The notes under the pieces are model-generated. The model was not told the DNA's origin and searched no databases. It saw only the letters and a program-made list of their open reading frames with translations. A stretch of DNA of 64,000 bases from Apostichopus parvimensis. Its lineage: Eukaryota; Echinodermata; Holothuroidea; Aspidochirotida; Stichopodidae. Every line of letters starts with the position of its first letter. Position 1 is the first letter of the stretch. The stretch spans positions 143,286 to 207,285 of the forward strand of contig KN884402.1 of the NCBI GenBank assembly GCA_000934455.1, given 5' to 3'. Made by a program: the position numbers and the translations under genes. Below, piece after piece: positions 1 through 13,901 of this stretch.

Positions 1-72
1 ATTTTCGGACTGAAAACGTGTATTTTATTTTCGGACTGAAAACGTGTATTTTATTTTCGGACTGAAAACGTG
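1..72. repeat. 26-bp tandem repeat, 2.8 copies
   Basis: The unit begins ATTTTCGGACTGAAAACGTG and repeats exactly with a 26-bp period at 1, 27 and 53. The last copy is cut short at 72. The array touches the window edge, so its full length is unknown. Confidence 0.95.
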
Positions 73-1380
73 ACAGAGTAAAGGACCCCCCATCACCCCA
101 AGAGAAAATAAATCATAGTAATGTTTACATGGTGATACACCTTTTCCTTACGGACATGTTTGCAACCGCGCCACAATAAGTAACAATAATGGGTTGACAG
201 AAAAACGTTATTTTTACCAAGAAATTTATACGTAACTCATGGGTTCTACCATGGAAGTCTGATCAATATTTCCACGGTTCAACTGATGACAGGTTTCTTT
301 GAATAATAATAACTGCATCAAGGTCACCGAGCAATCAACTTGGTATATGTTGTCACACAGAGATGACACTAACCTGCCTTGTCGCAAACCCGTACGTCCC
401 CAAAGACACATTAACTACTTTGTGGGTCTATTTGTGGCCGATTAACTCTTCGAGGCTATCACATGCAAACTTTTAGAAATTTGTCAAAGCAGAGAGAGAG
501 ACACAATATGCCAACAGTAAAAAACTTCATAAACCAGGATTATTACTCAGTATATGCACTTCGAATATTTCCAATTTTTGTAAAAAATCAGTATAAGGAT
601 AGCTCGCTTTTTCAAGTTGAGTACCCCTTCCCCTTCACCTCCTTTTTTTTTTAAATTGGTATATTGCAGCTGATATTCTTAAAGATCAGTGCATATAAAT
701 TATTATCCGCTTTCATGTCAATAAATGTATATCAGCGACAGAAACCTCACTCTGCAGTTTCTTTCTATATTTATAGCAGTTTAACCGCTGATCGACCTCT
801 TCCTGTGGGGAATAAAAGCTTTGTTGTGAATAAGTACACTTTTTGTTTTTTAGGATCAGTCGTCTATGTTGAGCCAAGTAATGGAGTCAGTTGATGGACG
901 ACTTTTAATAATTTTGCATGAACCAACGACCACTTGATTTTAAAGGGAGCTGGGGCTAACCAAAATGATTAGCAAACTATGCGAAGTTGTTACCATGAAT
1001 TCGTTCGGTCTCAGGCAAAAGCAGACTGTCCGAAACACATTCAAACAGACGGGAACATGCCATCGCAAGATGGACTACTTGTAGTCCAATTTTGCTCCTT
1101 TACACACAAAATTTTTTCATATCACCGTCACTGACAGGGCTTGGTAGAAGCCGAACAACAATACCAACAAACCCCCATTACCATAACGTCGGTTCTGCAG
1201 TAGTTATGTTTTGCAGTAGAATTGGGTGAACAGTGTAAAATACAGTACATACGACATCACAATAATATTGTATTACGTCAGTATGTTTTTTTATTATATT
1301 ATTTGGACTATGCAGACACTCACCTTGACGATGCCGTTTTAGCAGTTTTGCAGCACAACGAAATGTATGGAGAAAAAATG
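73..1380. other. No recognised gene
   Basis: Only short open frames without family motifs are seen. The stretch is AT-rich with no inverted-repeat element that I could delimit. It may contain an upstream exon of the integrase-core fossil that follows, but I cannot place one. Confidence 0.5.
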
Positions 1381-1390
1381 GTCTCTGGGG

Positions 1391-4011
1391 CTTTGTAAAG
1401 CAAGGGAATATTCATGTCGAGAGAGAATTCGTCAATCAATACGCAGAGTTCATCCACAGGGTAAGATAAGAGTCATTGAACTGAATAAGTGCGATTCAAT
1501 TGCAATAACAATAGAGTTCATTGAGGCTTCACGAGCTCCTCATATTCAGATATCAACGAAGAGGGCAAATTCAAATTTCTTTTCTGTTTATCATTCATAC
1601 GACACACTTGAGATATCACTATACATAACTTGGATTCGAATGCCCATCTATCAAGTTAAACATCAAGTTAAAAATTATAAATTAAAATAGGAATTACACA
1701 TATTCCTTGTTATATGTTTGTAACGCGAGGCTTGCCAAGTCTCTATCTTTCATATCTTTAGCAGAAGGCACGGGTGTTGGGAAAATGTCCGTCGTCAACA
1801 GAGTAAACGAATGAACGATACCGTGATCACAAAACCCCCACAACCCTGTTATCCCACTGATGTCTTTATATTTATAAAATATTTATAATTCGGATATTAC
1901 GCAACAATAAAGTTGCCATTTCTCTTCTTTGATTTGGCAACATTGCATTAGTAAGTTCAGATTTATTACTCCTTTTTGGTAATGTTCCCTAGCTGCAAAC
2001 ATACTGTGCTGTAAGACGTGTAATCCAATGTTATCGTTAGATGTTTCGGTGAAGACACTAATCTAAAGTATAAAAGATCGACATACCTTTAAATACTATG
2101 TTCTTTCACCGCTTGGATCCCGGCTTGTTGCTAACGTTGGAAACAGAGTCTAGGCCGGCTGGTGTTGAAGCAACCAGACTCTGTATAAGCTCGAAGAGGA
2201 CGCGAAGAGGACGTTCGCTACAAAGCGTGAACGGTTGGCCACGTATATCGCTCGCGTCGCTTGTCGGTTGTGCCCACGCTTCCTCAAAACTTTCTAACTC
2301 CTGAAAATCAGGGACTTCCGGAAACCCGTCACGGAATGTTCAATAATGAAGGAGGGTGGACGAAACTAAATCACTACATATCCATATTACCTCACAGGCG
2401 TAGAGAAGAGGAAGAAAGCTCTGTCACGAAGGGAGTACCGAGTAGCTGGGCCAAATTCCCTCTGGCATATTGATGGTAACCACAAACTCAGGTGAATTAC
2501 TCGAAGATATGTTCTTTCATCCCTTCTCTGCGTGATTAATGCGTGTCATAGTCACGTATTTGATTTCTGCGGATAACCTATACCTAAAACACATATAGTT
2601 AACGGTAACTTTGGAGGAGCAACTCGAAAATTGTAGATAACAATACAACAATTTTTGAGATAATAATTCGAATTTCAGTACAATTCGTTCTTTCGAAATG
2701 GAGACGAAACGAAATTGTGAAATATATAGTGAAACTTTCTTTTAACAAACTGCTGTTCCAAGCGACTGTTTCAGTAACTTTCACCCCATTGACTCAAGGT
2801 ATTCACCATATACAGAGGCATGATCCAGGGAAAGAATATTTCCATGATGTTGTTGAAGGAGATTCCAATCTAGGGCGATTGGGGGGGGGGGGGCAAAATG
2901 AAAAGGTGTAATACGAGGCAAACGTACCCTAAATTTTACATATATATTACATCTACACGCAAGGTTGGGCTAATAACTACTTTTGATTTTCTTGTTGCGA
3001 GATTGAAAAGGGTGTGTACACGCTCACACACTCCCTTCCGCTCCGCGCCATAGGTGACAAACATAACCAAAATGCATTTATAATATCAAGGTGTGCATTT
3101 ACCCGTATTGCACATAATAAACTTATCCCAAATTCTGGTAAAGTTCACTTCTTCAGTAGTCTTATGAATTACATGTCACACCAAGTTATTGCGATGCAAG
3201 ACTCTCTCAATTGACGTGACTTCATGTACATGTGCATAATATGCTGGCCTTTGTCAGAGCCGTATATGCGGCTCTATATATTGGTTCAAACGGATTGAGC
3301 ATTTCGCGATAAATTTTACGGAAATTTCAGGATTGTCTGCAAATAGACCTATAGCGAATATGAGCAAAGACTTGAAGACAGAGCAATTGGTCTAATAAAC
3401 TTTACTTCGGGGATCAGATGGGGGAAATTACTATACGTGGAGAGGGGGGGGGGGCACAGTACGCTGGGGTGTCCAAAAAATTAATAAAATATAAAATGTG
3501 TGTTTTGTTGCTTTTTATGTCGTGTACATTTATAGTTGGAAACTTTTATTGCATACCCAACAGAGTTGTCGGACACTTACAAGACCTATAAAGTCAGAAT
3601 TTTCCGGGGAGGGAGCAAAAATGCAAATATTACCCCAGCTATCAAAAAGAACATTTTTTACGCTGCAAAACAATAAGAAATAAAATATACAACAATAGAT
3701 ATTGGCTTGTAACTGTTATTTGGGAGGTGGAGATTTGTAATGCATGGTGGCATCGATGGATACAGCCTCATGCCACTTTTTTGGTTTGTTCTACCAACAA
3801 CAAAGCTGACACGGTGCTGAAAGCCTTTTTAGGAGCTGTTGATGAGTTTGGTCTTCCTCAGCGTGTCCGATCAGATAAAGGAGGAAAAAACACGCTTGTG
3901 TGCAAATTCATGTTAGAACACCCCATGAGAGGCACAGGGAGAGGATCTTTCATTGCTGGAAAATCAGTACACAACCAGCGAATAGAACGACTATGGCGAG
4001 ATGTTTATAAG
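1391..4011 (+). pseudogene. Integrase-core (DDE, rve-like) gene fossil, three exons
   Basis: Three plus-strand segments match, in order, a multicopy metazoan integrase-core family. The first, ending at 1460 before GTAAGA, carries RERIRQSIRRVHPQ. The second (2398-2491, after CTCACAG and before GTGAAT) encodes YRVAGPNSLWHIDGNHKL, which holds the first catalytic-type Asp context. The third (3727-4011, before GTAAGA) holds [15 protein letters not shown] and [18 protein letters not shown], family hallmarks at the second acidic position and the C-terminal side. Splice phases 1/1 and 2/2 agree between segments, so the intron positions look real. The copy is broken, with few breaks, and no N- or C-terminal exons were found. 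Known of the family: integrase-like domain of mobile origin, present in many copies in fish and invertebrates. The exact parent element is not determinable here. Confidence 0.72.
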
Positions 4012-4863
4012 GTAAGAACCGCATTCGTTTCTTTTTCTACGTGCCTATTTTGTAATGGTATGAGCTGAGAGTGTGATATTGTCATGGGTTCCGACGCACA
4101 AACATTGTCTGGTGACAGAAGCGCACACTACCAAATAGAAGTGTAATCACTAGGCTATGAACATCATCAGCGTGGAAGGGAAATCCAGTGACAGCATACA
4201 AACATTGAAAAACGGTTACAAAAAAAATTCTCGATATGCACACTCACGAAAAAGTATTATTTGTACAACACAGTTATTTTCCATACACTAGCACACACAA
4301 TCAATTCGATTTAAACATGTAGGAAGTCTGCGAAAGTTTCATTTTCATAATTATCGTTGGAAAAGATAAAATCATCTCGTCAAAACGGTAATCCAGTTCC
4401 GTAGATCAGCTTCTTTGGAAGCGGACCTACGTTTCTTATTTATTTCATTGTTTGTAAAAAACAAAACAAAAATGACCAGTCATCCCTTACGTCAGTCAAG
4501 CATTCCCTAACTGTAACTTTCCTTCGGCCCAATCCCACTCCATTTTGCCAGCACAAATGTGTTTTTCTGTCAAGCGATGTAAACATACAATTAACTTTAA
4601 TGCAGCCAAATTAACACAATTATATAGGCATATCCGTTTTCAAGGTTGGCTATCATATTAATTGTCATCATTCTTACTTTCGATTTACACTTTGTACGGT
4701 ACATGACGATGATGTTCGAAGACACTGCAGAGATATAATGCTATATAACTACACTGATGCAATTAGCATGCTTATAAAGGAGTATATTTGAAGGATATTG
4801 TCCATTCTGTATGAAAATATAAAGCCAATACCCGGGTCCAGTTCTGGAAAGCAGATACACTCC
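4012..4863. other. No recognised gene
   Basis: AT-rich sequence with no coding motif. It probably contains the intron after the integrase-core exon and the 3' flank of the minus-strand hAT relic, but no element end was identified. Confidence 0.5.
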
Positions 4864-6400
4864 CTAGTTTGAAGCCTCCAATTCATTCACCTCCTGTGGC
4901 TGTGAGTCATCCTCTCGGTTTGGTGCTGACAGGTACATCGAGTTGGTGTTGAAGAGAGTAAACAATCTTTCTGTGGCCACATAATCTTTGCAACATTTCG
5001 ACTGGAAATGAAGTGTTGTTCTGATACGAGTAATAGCCTCCAGTGTTTTCATGCTCATTCGATTCCGGTATGAGTTTTTTACGAATGTCACGGAGCTAAA
5101 TAGACGTTCCACGATAGCGTTGCTCAGTGGGATGGACAGGCAGGCTAAGCAATACAGAGAAAGTTCATAAAACTTCTTGCTACCTGCTCCATCTTCGAAC
5201 TTGGAGACTGCTGTCCAGAATTGTTCGCTGCCTGGTGGTATTTCATTGTTGGAGAACTGAGGCCGCCAGTCAACGTGGAGAAGTTACCTGTACTGTTCCT
5301 CAATAGTGTTGGCATCTTCTCGCAGGAGATATTGAAATGGCAGGTTTTCAAATTTACGTCGTTGGGTTTGACTGAGAACAACACAAGGGCCGAGTGCTAA
5401 GAGAGCTGTGAAAACATTCTTTTGATCCGGCAGTCTCCTTTCTACTTGGATGATGCACTCTTTTAGCATATCCAAGCAGCGAAGTTTCAGGTTCTTTAGA
5501 GCATCCAAGGTTGATGATCTAAAAAAATCGAAACATTCCAAGGCAAATTGAGCCCCAAAATCCACTAGTGTAATGCTTCTTTCGTTTCCGTTCATGTCAT
5601 AAACTCTAGCCTTCAAGCTTCGGTAATGCAAATTGAGTTCGTCGACTGCTACATTCGGATTAGCTTTGTCCGACTGGAAGAATGCGTTCACACGTTCAAA
5701 CTGTGTGACGATCGGTAGCGCAAATGTCAGGTACAAATGGTTTGCATCATCGCGTATCATATTCAGTATCTCTCTCGCCTTATATCGTTGGGCCCCATTC
5801 AACTTCTGCTGATCCGAATTTATCGCTGAGAAGTATCGTTTGAGAACGTTCCAGTTTTAGTAAATCCGTGCGATAACCTTTCCCCGAGAAAGCCAGCGTG
5901 TTTGTGAAAACCTGGTGAATGGCATGTCTGAGGGGCTTTCGTCGGCCATTTCTTCGTATAGTGCTTTGAACTCTTCACGGCGGAGTTTGCTGTGGGAAAA
6001 CCACCCGGGGATTTCTTGTAACAAGTAACTTATGTTACTGGGGAGTTTTTCGAATCCGTGTTGGATGCAAATACATCGCATCAGGACGCAGTCTGGGTTT
6101 CGTTCTTTCAATCGTGACCAAACTGATTTATATTGGCCTACCATTGTACTCGCGCCGTCACAACCTAACCCTATGCAATGTTTCAAAGATAGATTGCATT
6201 TCATGAGAGCCTCTTCAATCGCATTGAAAATAGTTTCACCAATCACTGAACACATTGGAACTAGCTCGAGCAAGCAATCCGTTATCTTCTGGTTGCTCTC
6301 ACTATAATAACGTATGATTACTGCAAGCTCCTTTTCTGTTGAAACGTCAGTAGTTTCATAAATTATCAGCGAGAATCTCTTATCTAACATTTCTTACAAC
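4864..6400 (-). pseudogene. hAT transposase, 5'-truncated, two in-frame stops
   Basis: A single minus-strand frame runs from 6390 to 4864, about 508 codons, interrupted only by TAA codons at 5857-5859 and 5284-5286. Near the start are the hAT core block around TDVSTEKELAVIIRYYSE and the block GLGCDGASTMVGQYKSVWSR. FTRFSQTRWLSRG follows at the position where hAT proteins carry a TRW motif. The C-terminal dimerisation region has VERLFSSVTFVKNSYRNRMS near 5112. The residue before ETTDVS is Tyr where family members usually have the catalytic Asp, so activity would be lost even without the stops. No BED finger is seen upstream of 6390, where an in-frame TAA precedes the Met. Function when intact: cut-and-paste transposition. 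Terminal repeats were not found. The near-intact frame argues for fairly recent decay. Confidence 0.85.
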
Positions 6401-9400
6401 AACAATAGCCCCCTGACTGCTCTGCCTGCCGTCTGGACGATATACTCTCATAAGTATCACACAATGGTCCTTTAGAAATTGTTGGATGATCAAATACTGA
6501 TCGACATTTGCCATAATCTTGATAATTGACATGTGAATTACGGATTATCGGTCAGTTAAGGAATTAAAATGTTGAGACTTGTCCCAATGCAAATTACGTA
6601 AAGAAACATGATTACATAATAAGTAAACAGGTGTACCTATCCATTTCAGAACTTTCTTTGTGCACTTTGCGTCTGGAGGGGGACGTTTTAATCCACGAAC
6701 CCCAAAAACAGAACCCGCAATGGGCTTTACTTCGAAAATTTGTGCCAAATTAATTCGGACAAGTGGCGACTGGCCAATCGCTGCCACATCTTAATGTAGT
6801 AATGGCTCAACAACCATTTCCACACGTAGTCCATGGGATGATAGTCAATATTATTGTTAGTTTTTAAATTTTGTGCATAACATTTAGGCAAAAGCTAAAA
6901 TTTGGCAAGCAAGTACTTTTTAAGGCGCTGAATTTGAATAAAATGTGTTGTTTTTCTCTAAACTTGCTCTATCACAAAACTTGGACTCACCAGACGTCAA
7001 CAACCCAAATCCGAAAAGCTACATCGATTCATACATGGACTAGGGTTTGTCTATGGAGTGGAGGCGCAGTCACCGTCGCAGTGGACGAAGAATAACACGT
7101 GATAGTGATGTCATCGAACATCTCGAATAGCCGTGACTGCGTCTGCGTCTCAGGAGTCTCAGTGGAAAGCTGGAGGGGCGGGGTATTCTGCAGTTGTACC
7201 TTTGATTTGGCTCGTTTTAATAATGCGTACCGGTTTTCCTTTGCTGGCTTGTCACTGTGTTTCTCCCCTAACTCTTACCCCATCGGGAATGATGCGACAG
7301 GGAAGAGAAACAACGTGAGAAATTTAAACCAAAATAGCCTTCATATCAATTCTCCAACTTATAATTTAGATGAACAAGCTCTCTATTATTCCAGAACAGT
7401 TAGTTTTCATGTTCACTGAAGTATATCAACAAGAATAGGAAGCGTAAGTTACGGTCATGAGGAAATTGAAGCTAGTCCTAGCTACATATAGGCCTAAGTC
7501 GACCGGTACGCATTATTAAATCAAGCCTTTGATTTTTCCAATGTTAATTTGGAGACAGGTATGCATTAACTCAAGCCACTGTCTGCATTGCTTCGTGCGA
7601 ATTAATAAAAACACTAGCCTAGCCTAGTACAGTAGTACTGCAGTATGGTTAGCCTAACATCGATCAGGCTACTGTAGGCGGCCTATGCTAGGCACTTTAC
7701 CAATAGTACAATTACAAAGTGAATGCTTCGGCGTAATATTTGAAATATAGCTCTAACTTCTCTAACAATCTGAGATTGGAATGCCTAGGTACTACTATAC
7801 TATAGTATGGGCCTATATAGGTAGTTCAAGTTGTAAATACGAACCTTAAAAAATGTCATCCAGGTAATTCAACCCCATTCTGCTAACTTTTCTCTGACAA
7901 AATCGTCCATTCCGAGAAATTGTACGGTGCATGCACGTACGTACGGCGCGGTGTAGGCGCGGCCACTAGGTACGGTGACGACTGCATGACGACACACAGC
8001 GCCATATACGTACATACAGTGCTTGCTTAGTACTTGCACTGCAAACGCTACTGTTGATTTTGGCGGTATATCATGGGTTTGCCAGATTGCTAAAACATGT
8101 TTAAAGTCACAGAAGAATTAATACAAAATATTCCTCGAAATGTTACGAAACTATACAGAAATGTATCGAGAAAATCTGGATAAATTTTATTGAATAGCAT
8201 GGAGTATTTTTAGTATCTATTCCTGCAATCACTTAACCAACTCTCAAATAATATTCCTACTCTATTTTCGTTTAGCAATCAGGCTACACCGGCAGGTGCC
8301 ATTTCGACTCATGGCGGTGTCAAAAGGAGAGTGACACATGTAATGTGTCAAGTTTTTGACACATTTTTTTTTAGAGTGCAGTATAATACTGAAAATCATC
8401 ATATTCTTGTAAACAGGAAGATGCTGTTCTATATGGGATTGAGTTAGACGACGTGGGTCATAGAGAATTGGAATATGTGCAATCACTCCTGTAAAGCACT
8501 GTGTCCAGAGGATTGTCTATCCGGAATTAATTTCTATAATAATACGCTAGTTAGGCCTCATTACCACAGAAAAAACGCAGAAATGTATTTCACAGAGGCC
8601 TTCGCTTTCCACGAAATGTAGAGAGAGATTTATTTGCCACTATTAACATCCGTTCTTATTACACTAATTATTATAACCGTTACATATAGCTTACTAATAA
8701 GTTCTCTTTCAACATTCTGTCAATAGCACCCTGTTCACGATACAATATGCGCGTCACTTATTGTCGTATCTCCTTGTTAAAAAGACTTCGTAATTCAGTT
8801 CTATCTATTGAATGACTCAACTATGTATTTCTATTCTAAACATTTACTTATTTCTCTCAGATATCAGATGAAAATGTACAAAGGTTTCGTTTGACTTAAT
8901 TTTTTGGGTGGGGATGTAGTTGTGTCTTTCACTTGTCCACTTCCCGTTCTTACTATACTGTATTTGTTACATGAAGAAACTAACAACTGAACACTAAACC
9001 TGTACCCTCTGTTACGAATTCAAACTTAAGGGTGGGGTCCATAATTTTTCTCGTCGTTTCAGGCAAGGGATCTACTTTATTCGTGTTTACGACTTTGCGT
9101 GCAATATAAAAAGTAATCCATTTGGATAGTAGTTGTCCTGTGTTTTTAAGTTTCCATGGTAACATTGGCTATGGCTCTTTCAATCAGTTACAATCCATAT
9201 TAGGACATGTGGGTAAGTATACACAGGAAGTTTTATCTTTGTCCATAACTTTGACCCGAATGTAGATGTGTGTTTTATTCAATTAAGGACAATAAAGTCC
9301 CACACAATGACACAACGACACTTTAACTAGAAGTATCAAGTAATGAACCAACTTGAGCTTAACTTGGTCAGTGAAATCTTGTACTATGTGCTTATCATGG

Positions 9401-10239
9401 CTAATGATGAAAACCTTCTGAAAAGCAGCTCACACCATGCAATACAAAAAAAGGAGAAAAGTCAGTATTATAACTATTGATTTTTATTTTGGTATCCTGA
9501 GAATTGACGGGTGAGTGGTTGGCCTACTTGACTCTCCCTCATCTGTATACTACCCTGACTTATCCGAAAAATATGAATTATATTGGTAATGAGAAATTTC
9601 CAGTTTCAAGAGGCTATAATAAGACTTAAATTTACAAAAATGCTGTTGTAATAGAAACAATTGTAAAACACATTTGTTTTACACACATCAATAAATAGGT
9701 TCAAGCAGAACTCTGATGCCCCCACCCCTACCAACAGCAAGGTATTTGGGCCACTAAAAGAGATGCCCACTGAGCCTCTTGTCTGCCATGAGCACTTGCT
9801 GAAGTCAGAAGGCACCACATCCCCTCCCCCACCCCATCTGTCCATTACATAAGCTAGCACTATGGGTACAGTATAATGTATGGCACATAACAACTGGTCG
9901 ACAGTGAGCCAACTTAGTTAATTGTCATTCAGGCCCACCTACTCATTCATAAGCACACAACGTATCAGTTGACACATGTCATTGATATTAGATATTCTAA
10001 TCAAAGTTTTATGCCAAAAAATACAGCATTTAAGTCCAGCTCACCATGCATATTACTTAGTTGGAACACTTTTATACAATGAACACTTACACACTTGCAA
10101 ACATTAAAAGTGTACCAAATATTTGCCCCTCCTCCTGGTGCACCTACATGAAATTTGTCATGTCCAAAAAAAAACATAAGCATTGTTCTTTATGAACCTG
10201 ACATACTAAATATTACATCTGTCCTTGTTGAAATATTGT
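6401..10239. other. No recognised gene
   Basis: Short open frames only, none with family motifs. Around 7470-7810 there are repeated CCTAGCCTA-like words and around 7930-7990 a CpG-rich patch with ACGTACGTACGG. A GACACATG.AATGTGTC.TTTGACACA cluster lies near 8330-8365. None of these gave a gene or a bounded element. Confidence 0.5.
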
Positions 10240-11036
10240 GTGAAACATGGTTTTCACAATTTGACCACTGCTGAACTTAAACGACCATTGACCTCCGCCC
10301 ACAACATTACGGTTCTTGTACTCAATGTGCTAGAATTACATACCAAATATGCGATCTGTCTAAGCTTCTCTTGTCAAATTATGTTTAGGATGGTGTAGTG
10401 TAGAGAGACAGTGAGAGGGGGATTGAATTAGTAACAGTTTGGCATTTGTTGACTTCAAATGACCTATTTGACCTCCAACAAACACAATAGGTTTCTTTTA
10501 CTCAATGTTATTCACCTTCTTACCAAGTATGAGATCTGCCCAAGCTTCCAATATTCACATATCGTGTTTACAGGGTTCTCACAATTTGACCTCCTATGAA
10601 ACCAAATGACATTTGACCTCCACCAAAAACTACAGGCTTCTTGTACTCAATGTGGTTGATATATATATTGAATATGAGATATGCCCAATCTTACCTAATC
10701 AAGATATCGTGTTTATAAGATTTTCACAATTTGACCACTGGTGACACAAAAAAACCTCCAACAAAAAACAATAGGATATTTTTACTCAATAAGTCACCCC
10801 TACACACAAACTATGTGTTCTGTCTCAGCTTCCCTTCTTGAGATATTGTGTTTACAAGGTTTTCAGAATTTGACTGCTGGTGACCCAAAATGACCTCTAA
10901 CAAAACAATAGGCTCCTTGTACTCAATCAATGATGTACTACTACACACAAAATATGAGATCTGTCTAAGCTTCTCTCATCATGTTTACTAGCTGGAAGTC
11001 ACAGACGCATACATACACACCAGCATGAATGCATAG
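10240..11036 (+). repeat. Degenerate tandem array A, about 5 units of 135-175 bp
   Basis: Units contain, in order, TTTTCACAATTTGACC, a TGACCTC segment, an AACAATAGG segment, TTGTACTCAATGTG, TATGAGATCTG, AAGCTTC and GATATCGTGTTTACA. Unit starts fall near 10249, 10425, 10573, 10723 and 10860. The array ends in a CA-rich stretch and the 13-mer CATGAATGCATAG (11024-11036). The same family recurs at 58.2 kb with the same terminal 13-mer. Confidence 0.85.
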
Positions 11037-12222
11037 ATTATCATCGAAAGTAACAAATTATTTTGACTTCTTACTATAATTGATTTATTTTACCTCCAAA
11101 ATTCTGCTGATATAACTTTTGAGAACGATGAAAACCCCAGAGCTTCGGTTTGCATTTCTGCAATTTGCATTCTGTGCCCACCACCCAAACCATTTCTCAC
11201 ATTTTGCTGAACCCTACCCCAAACCACCCCCCCCCCCTCACATTATCAACTAAGAGCAGTTGTACTTCTTCAGACTCCACTCACACACCCATATACATGC
11301 ACATGAAAACAACTGCATACATAGGCTCCTCATATGCATAGGAACAGAAACCAAAAGATGAACACACATTTATGTCATGCTAAGGTTCACCGAATCCAGC
11401 AGCAGATAAAATTCCGAACTCCATCTGTTCTTTAAATAATTGATAGGAATTATGGATCGGGAGTTTTAAAATTCAGGCCCAGGTGTGGGTTTTTGGGAAC
11501 TGGGATATCTGGCCTTCATTGATTTCTGCATCGTGAGGAAACTGCAGCTGAGGACTTGACTGAAATCGTATCGCTGGAACTGTGTCCAACCCAGTGGCGA
11601 AAATTAGAATGTCCCTATGATATATCGTTGACTGTTTGTCTATTTAAATACAACGTAAAATGAAAAAAAAAGGTTTAACATTCGGATACACCAACCATAA
11701 TTCTTTCTTGGAGTACAGTCGGAATAGGTTAAGGATTATTGTTACTATGGAAAGCTTAATTTGGCGATTATTGCAAAAAGAAATAATATACCAGCAAATT
11801 TGATAAATTCATACAGCCATACAAAATGTCATGATGTGATCCCGCTTCTAAATAAGCCCGGCATTGCTATTAGGCAATCAATTTAAAATATGACAGCCTA
11901 AGCATTGTTGATACTGAAACATTTTATTGTCAAAATTAGAGTATTGAGAGGAATACCAAAACTCGTGAGTAATAAACAATAACAAAAAGTCAACAAATAA
12001 TAAGTGACTTCAAAATTCAAAGAATGCCTCGAAAAATTATTAACAGAAAAATAAATATTGATTATGAGAGAGTAAAGACAAATAAAAGGTAGAGCAATAA
12101 TTTAAAGAAAGATATTAAAAAGCATAAAATAAAAGCTAGTGTACTGTTATTCCAAAAATATATAGACACATATATGCAGTTTAGTCTTGTTTGTTTTGCA
12201 CAAATGTATGTCAACAACATAC
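11037..12222. other. No recognised gene
   Basis: AT-rich, with a C-rich run at about 11226-11237. It may be the 3' intron or tail of the minus-strand exons that follow, but no further exon with convincing splice sites was found. Confidence 0.45.
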
Positions 12223-12344
12223 CTGATTAATCCTTGATAGAGCAAAGAAATTGATAGCAACTTCTTTGGCCTTCCTTTTCTTTCTTGTGTCATTGTTGCC
12301 ACCCCGTACAGGAACATCTCTGAACAGGTTGCGCCTTTCCACAG
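12223..12344 (-). CDS. Putative internal exon, unrecognised protein
   Basis: On the minus strand a 122-bp segment lies between a good acceptor (TTTTGTGCAG before 12344) and a good donor (AATCAG followed by GTATGTTG). Read with two leading bases it is open throughout and encodes VERRNLFRDVPVRGG followed by a Lys/Arg-rich stretch and INFFALSRINQ. One other frame is also open but gives a less protein-like, Cys- and Leu-scattered product. The phase fits the next upstream exon at 13.9 kb. I do not recognise the family. The basic run TRKKRKAKE could be a nuclear signal, which is inference only. Confidence 0.45.
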
Positions 12345-13901
12345 CTGCACAAAACAAATTTCAATACACAGTTGTCAAACTGTATACAATAAGTAACATA
12401 TGTGATACAATGTATAGTACAGTGATATTCACGTGTTGATTCACCACCATTAGTTTTCTTTATTTACTGATGGCCGTTGATGGCATTTCATATCAATAAA
12501 CCTGTGTTTTATGTAAATCATACAGATCCATACTTCCTTTACATCTCAGACACTGCTGTTCACTAATTTACAAATATTAACTGAGCAATATCTTAGCAGA
12601 TATTCATGGCTTATTTTATGTTCGTCTTGTTCAAAACTGATCCATAAATGTGACAATTAAGATGTTTGTTTATGGCTCTTAAGAAGCAATTATAAAATAT
12701 AAAAAAAAACACAAATCCAAACTGGCTTAATAATTAAATGCCTGGATTAATAAGGGAACATTTAATATAAATCGGTGAAAAATGATCCTGCACTTAATAA
12801 GCAGCAGAGGACCCTTTGGTGACATATGTTGTATGTTATTTAACAAACTCTAACTACATTGTTGACAATTCACATGATGCCATAATTAAAGTACTGTTTT
12901 CCCATTTGTTCTTATTTTTTGGGCATCGAGGAACTGACTTAATTAGTATGTGTATAAATCTAGATAGTTCTGTTTACTTCATGAACCATAATAACTGTTT
13001 GACGAGGGGTCACCTCTTAATATTGTTCTTCAGTAGACATACAACCTGAAAAAAATATGAGTGATTTTGTCCTTGCTTAACTATAATAAAAGGGTTTGTT
13101 AGCCAAAATGGGATTACAGTGTTATGTCATCTTTATTATTTTCATCTCATAAATACACACATGGTGGTGAAATCCTTGATTAGTAATCCAAATGAACCAC
13201 AAGTGAATGATGTAAACAGCAGGTGGCACCAATCACTTTTGCAATGACTCCCTTGTGGCCCAGACACAAGGACCTGAAATGGGTGTTTTCCAAAGTAACC
13301 TTGGAACAAAATTTATGATATTTTAGTAGACATACATTCATGACAAATTGATGGATATGATGCTATTGCTTTTACTTCTCAGATATAAGTCCCTAAGTCC
13401 TCATTAAACCAGGTAAAGAGTACTAGACAATTACTGTAAAGTGTTAACTGGTACAAACAATTTCTTTGTCTGACAGTTTTACAAAGGGCAGCAGATGAGT
13501 TGAATTATGAGCTAAGAACAATGATACTTAATTGTATAAAAAACTATACATCTTTAACACTCCCATTTTGTGGAAATGATAGGAAAGGAGCAATTTCCTT
13601 AGTATTGATCTATTTCTGTTCCCTCCCTTCCCTCCCACTTTTTTCAATTTTTGTATTCTTTGTGTGAGCTACCTGTAAGAAGAAAAATGGGCACAAGCAG
13701 TGGCTAATTTATGTACAGCTGTATTAAATTGGTGTTCACCAACATTATGGGGAAAGCTTATAGCGAAAACATGAAATAAGCATACTTTTGGTGAACAGAA
13801 ACGTTGAATTTTGTAGATTTCAAATTTGCAATAGAAAAAATTCTCTACTGTTTTCTGTATGAATGTTTCATATCAAAATATTTTACTTTACATGAAATTA
13901 C

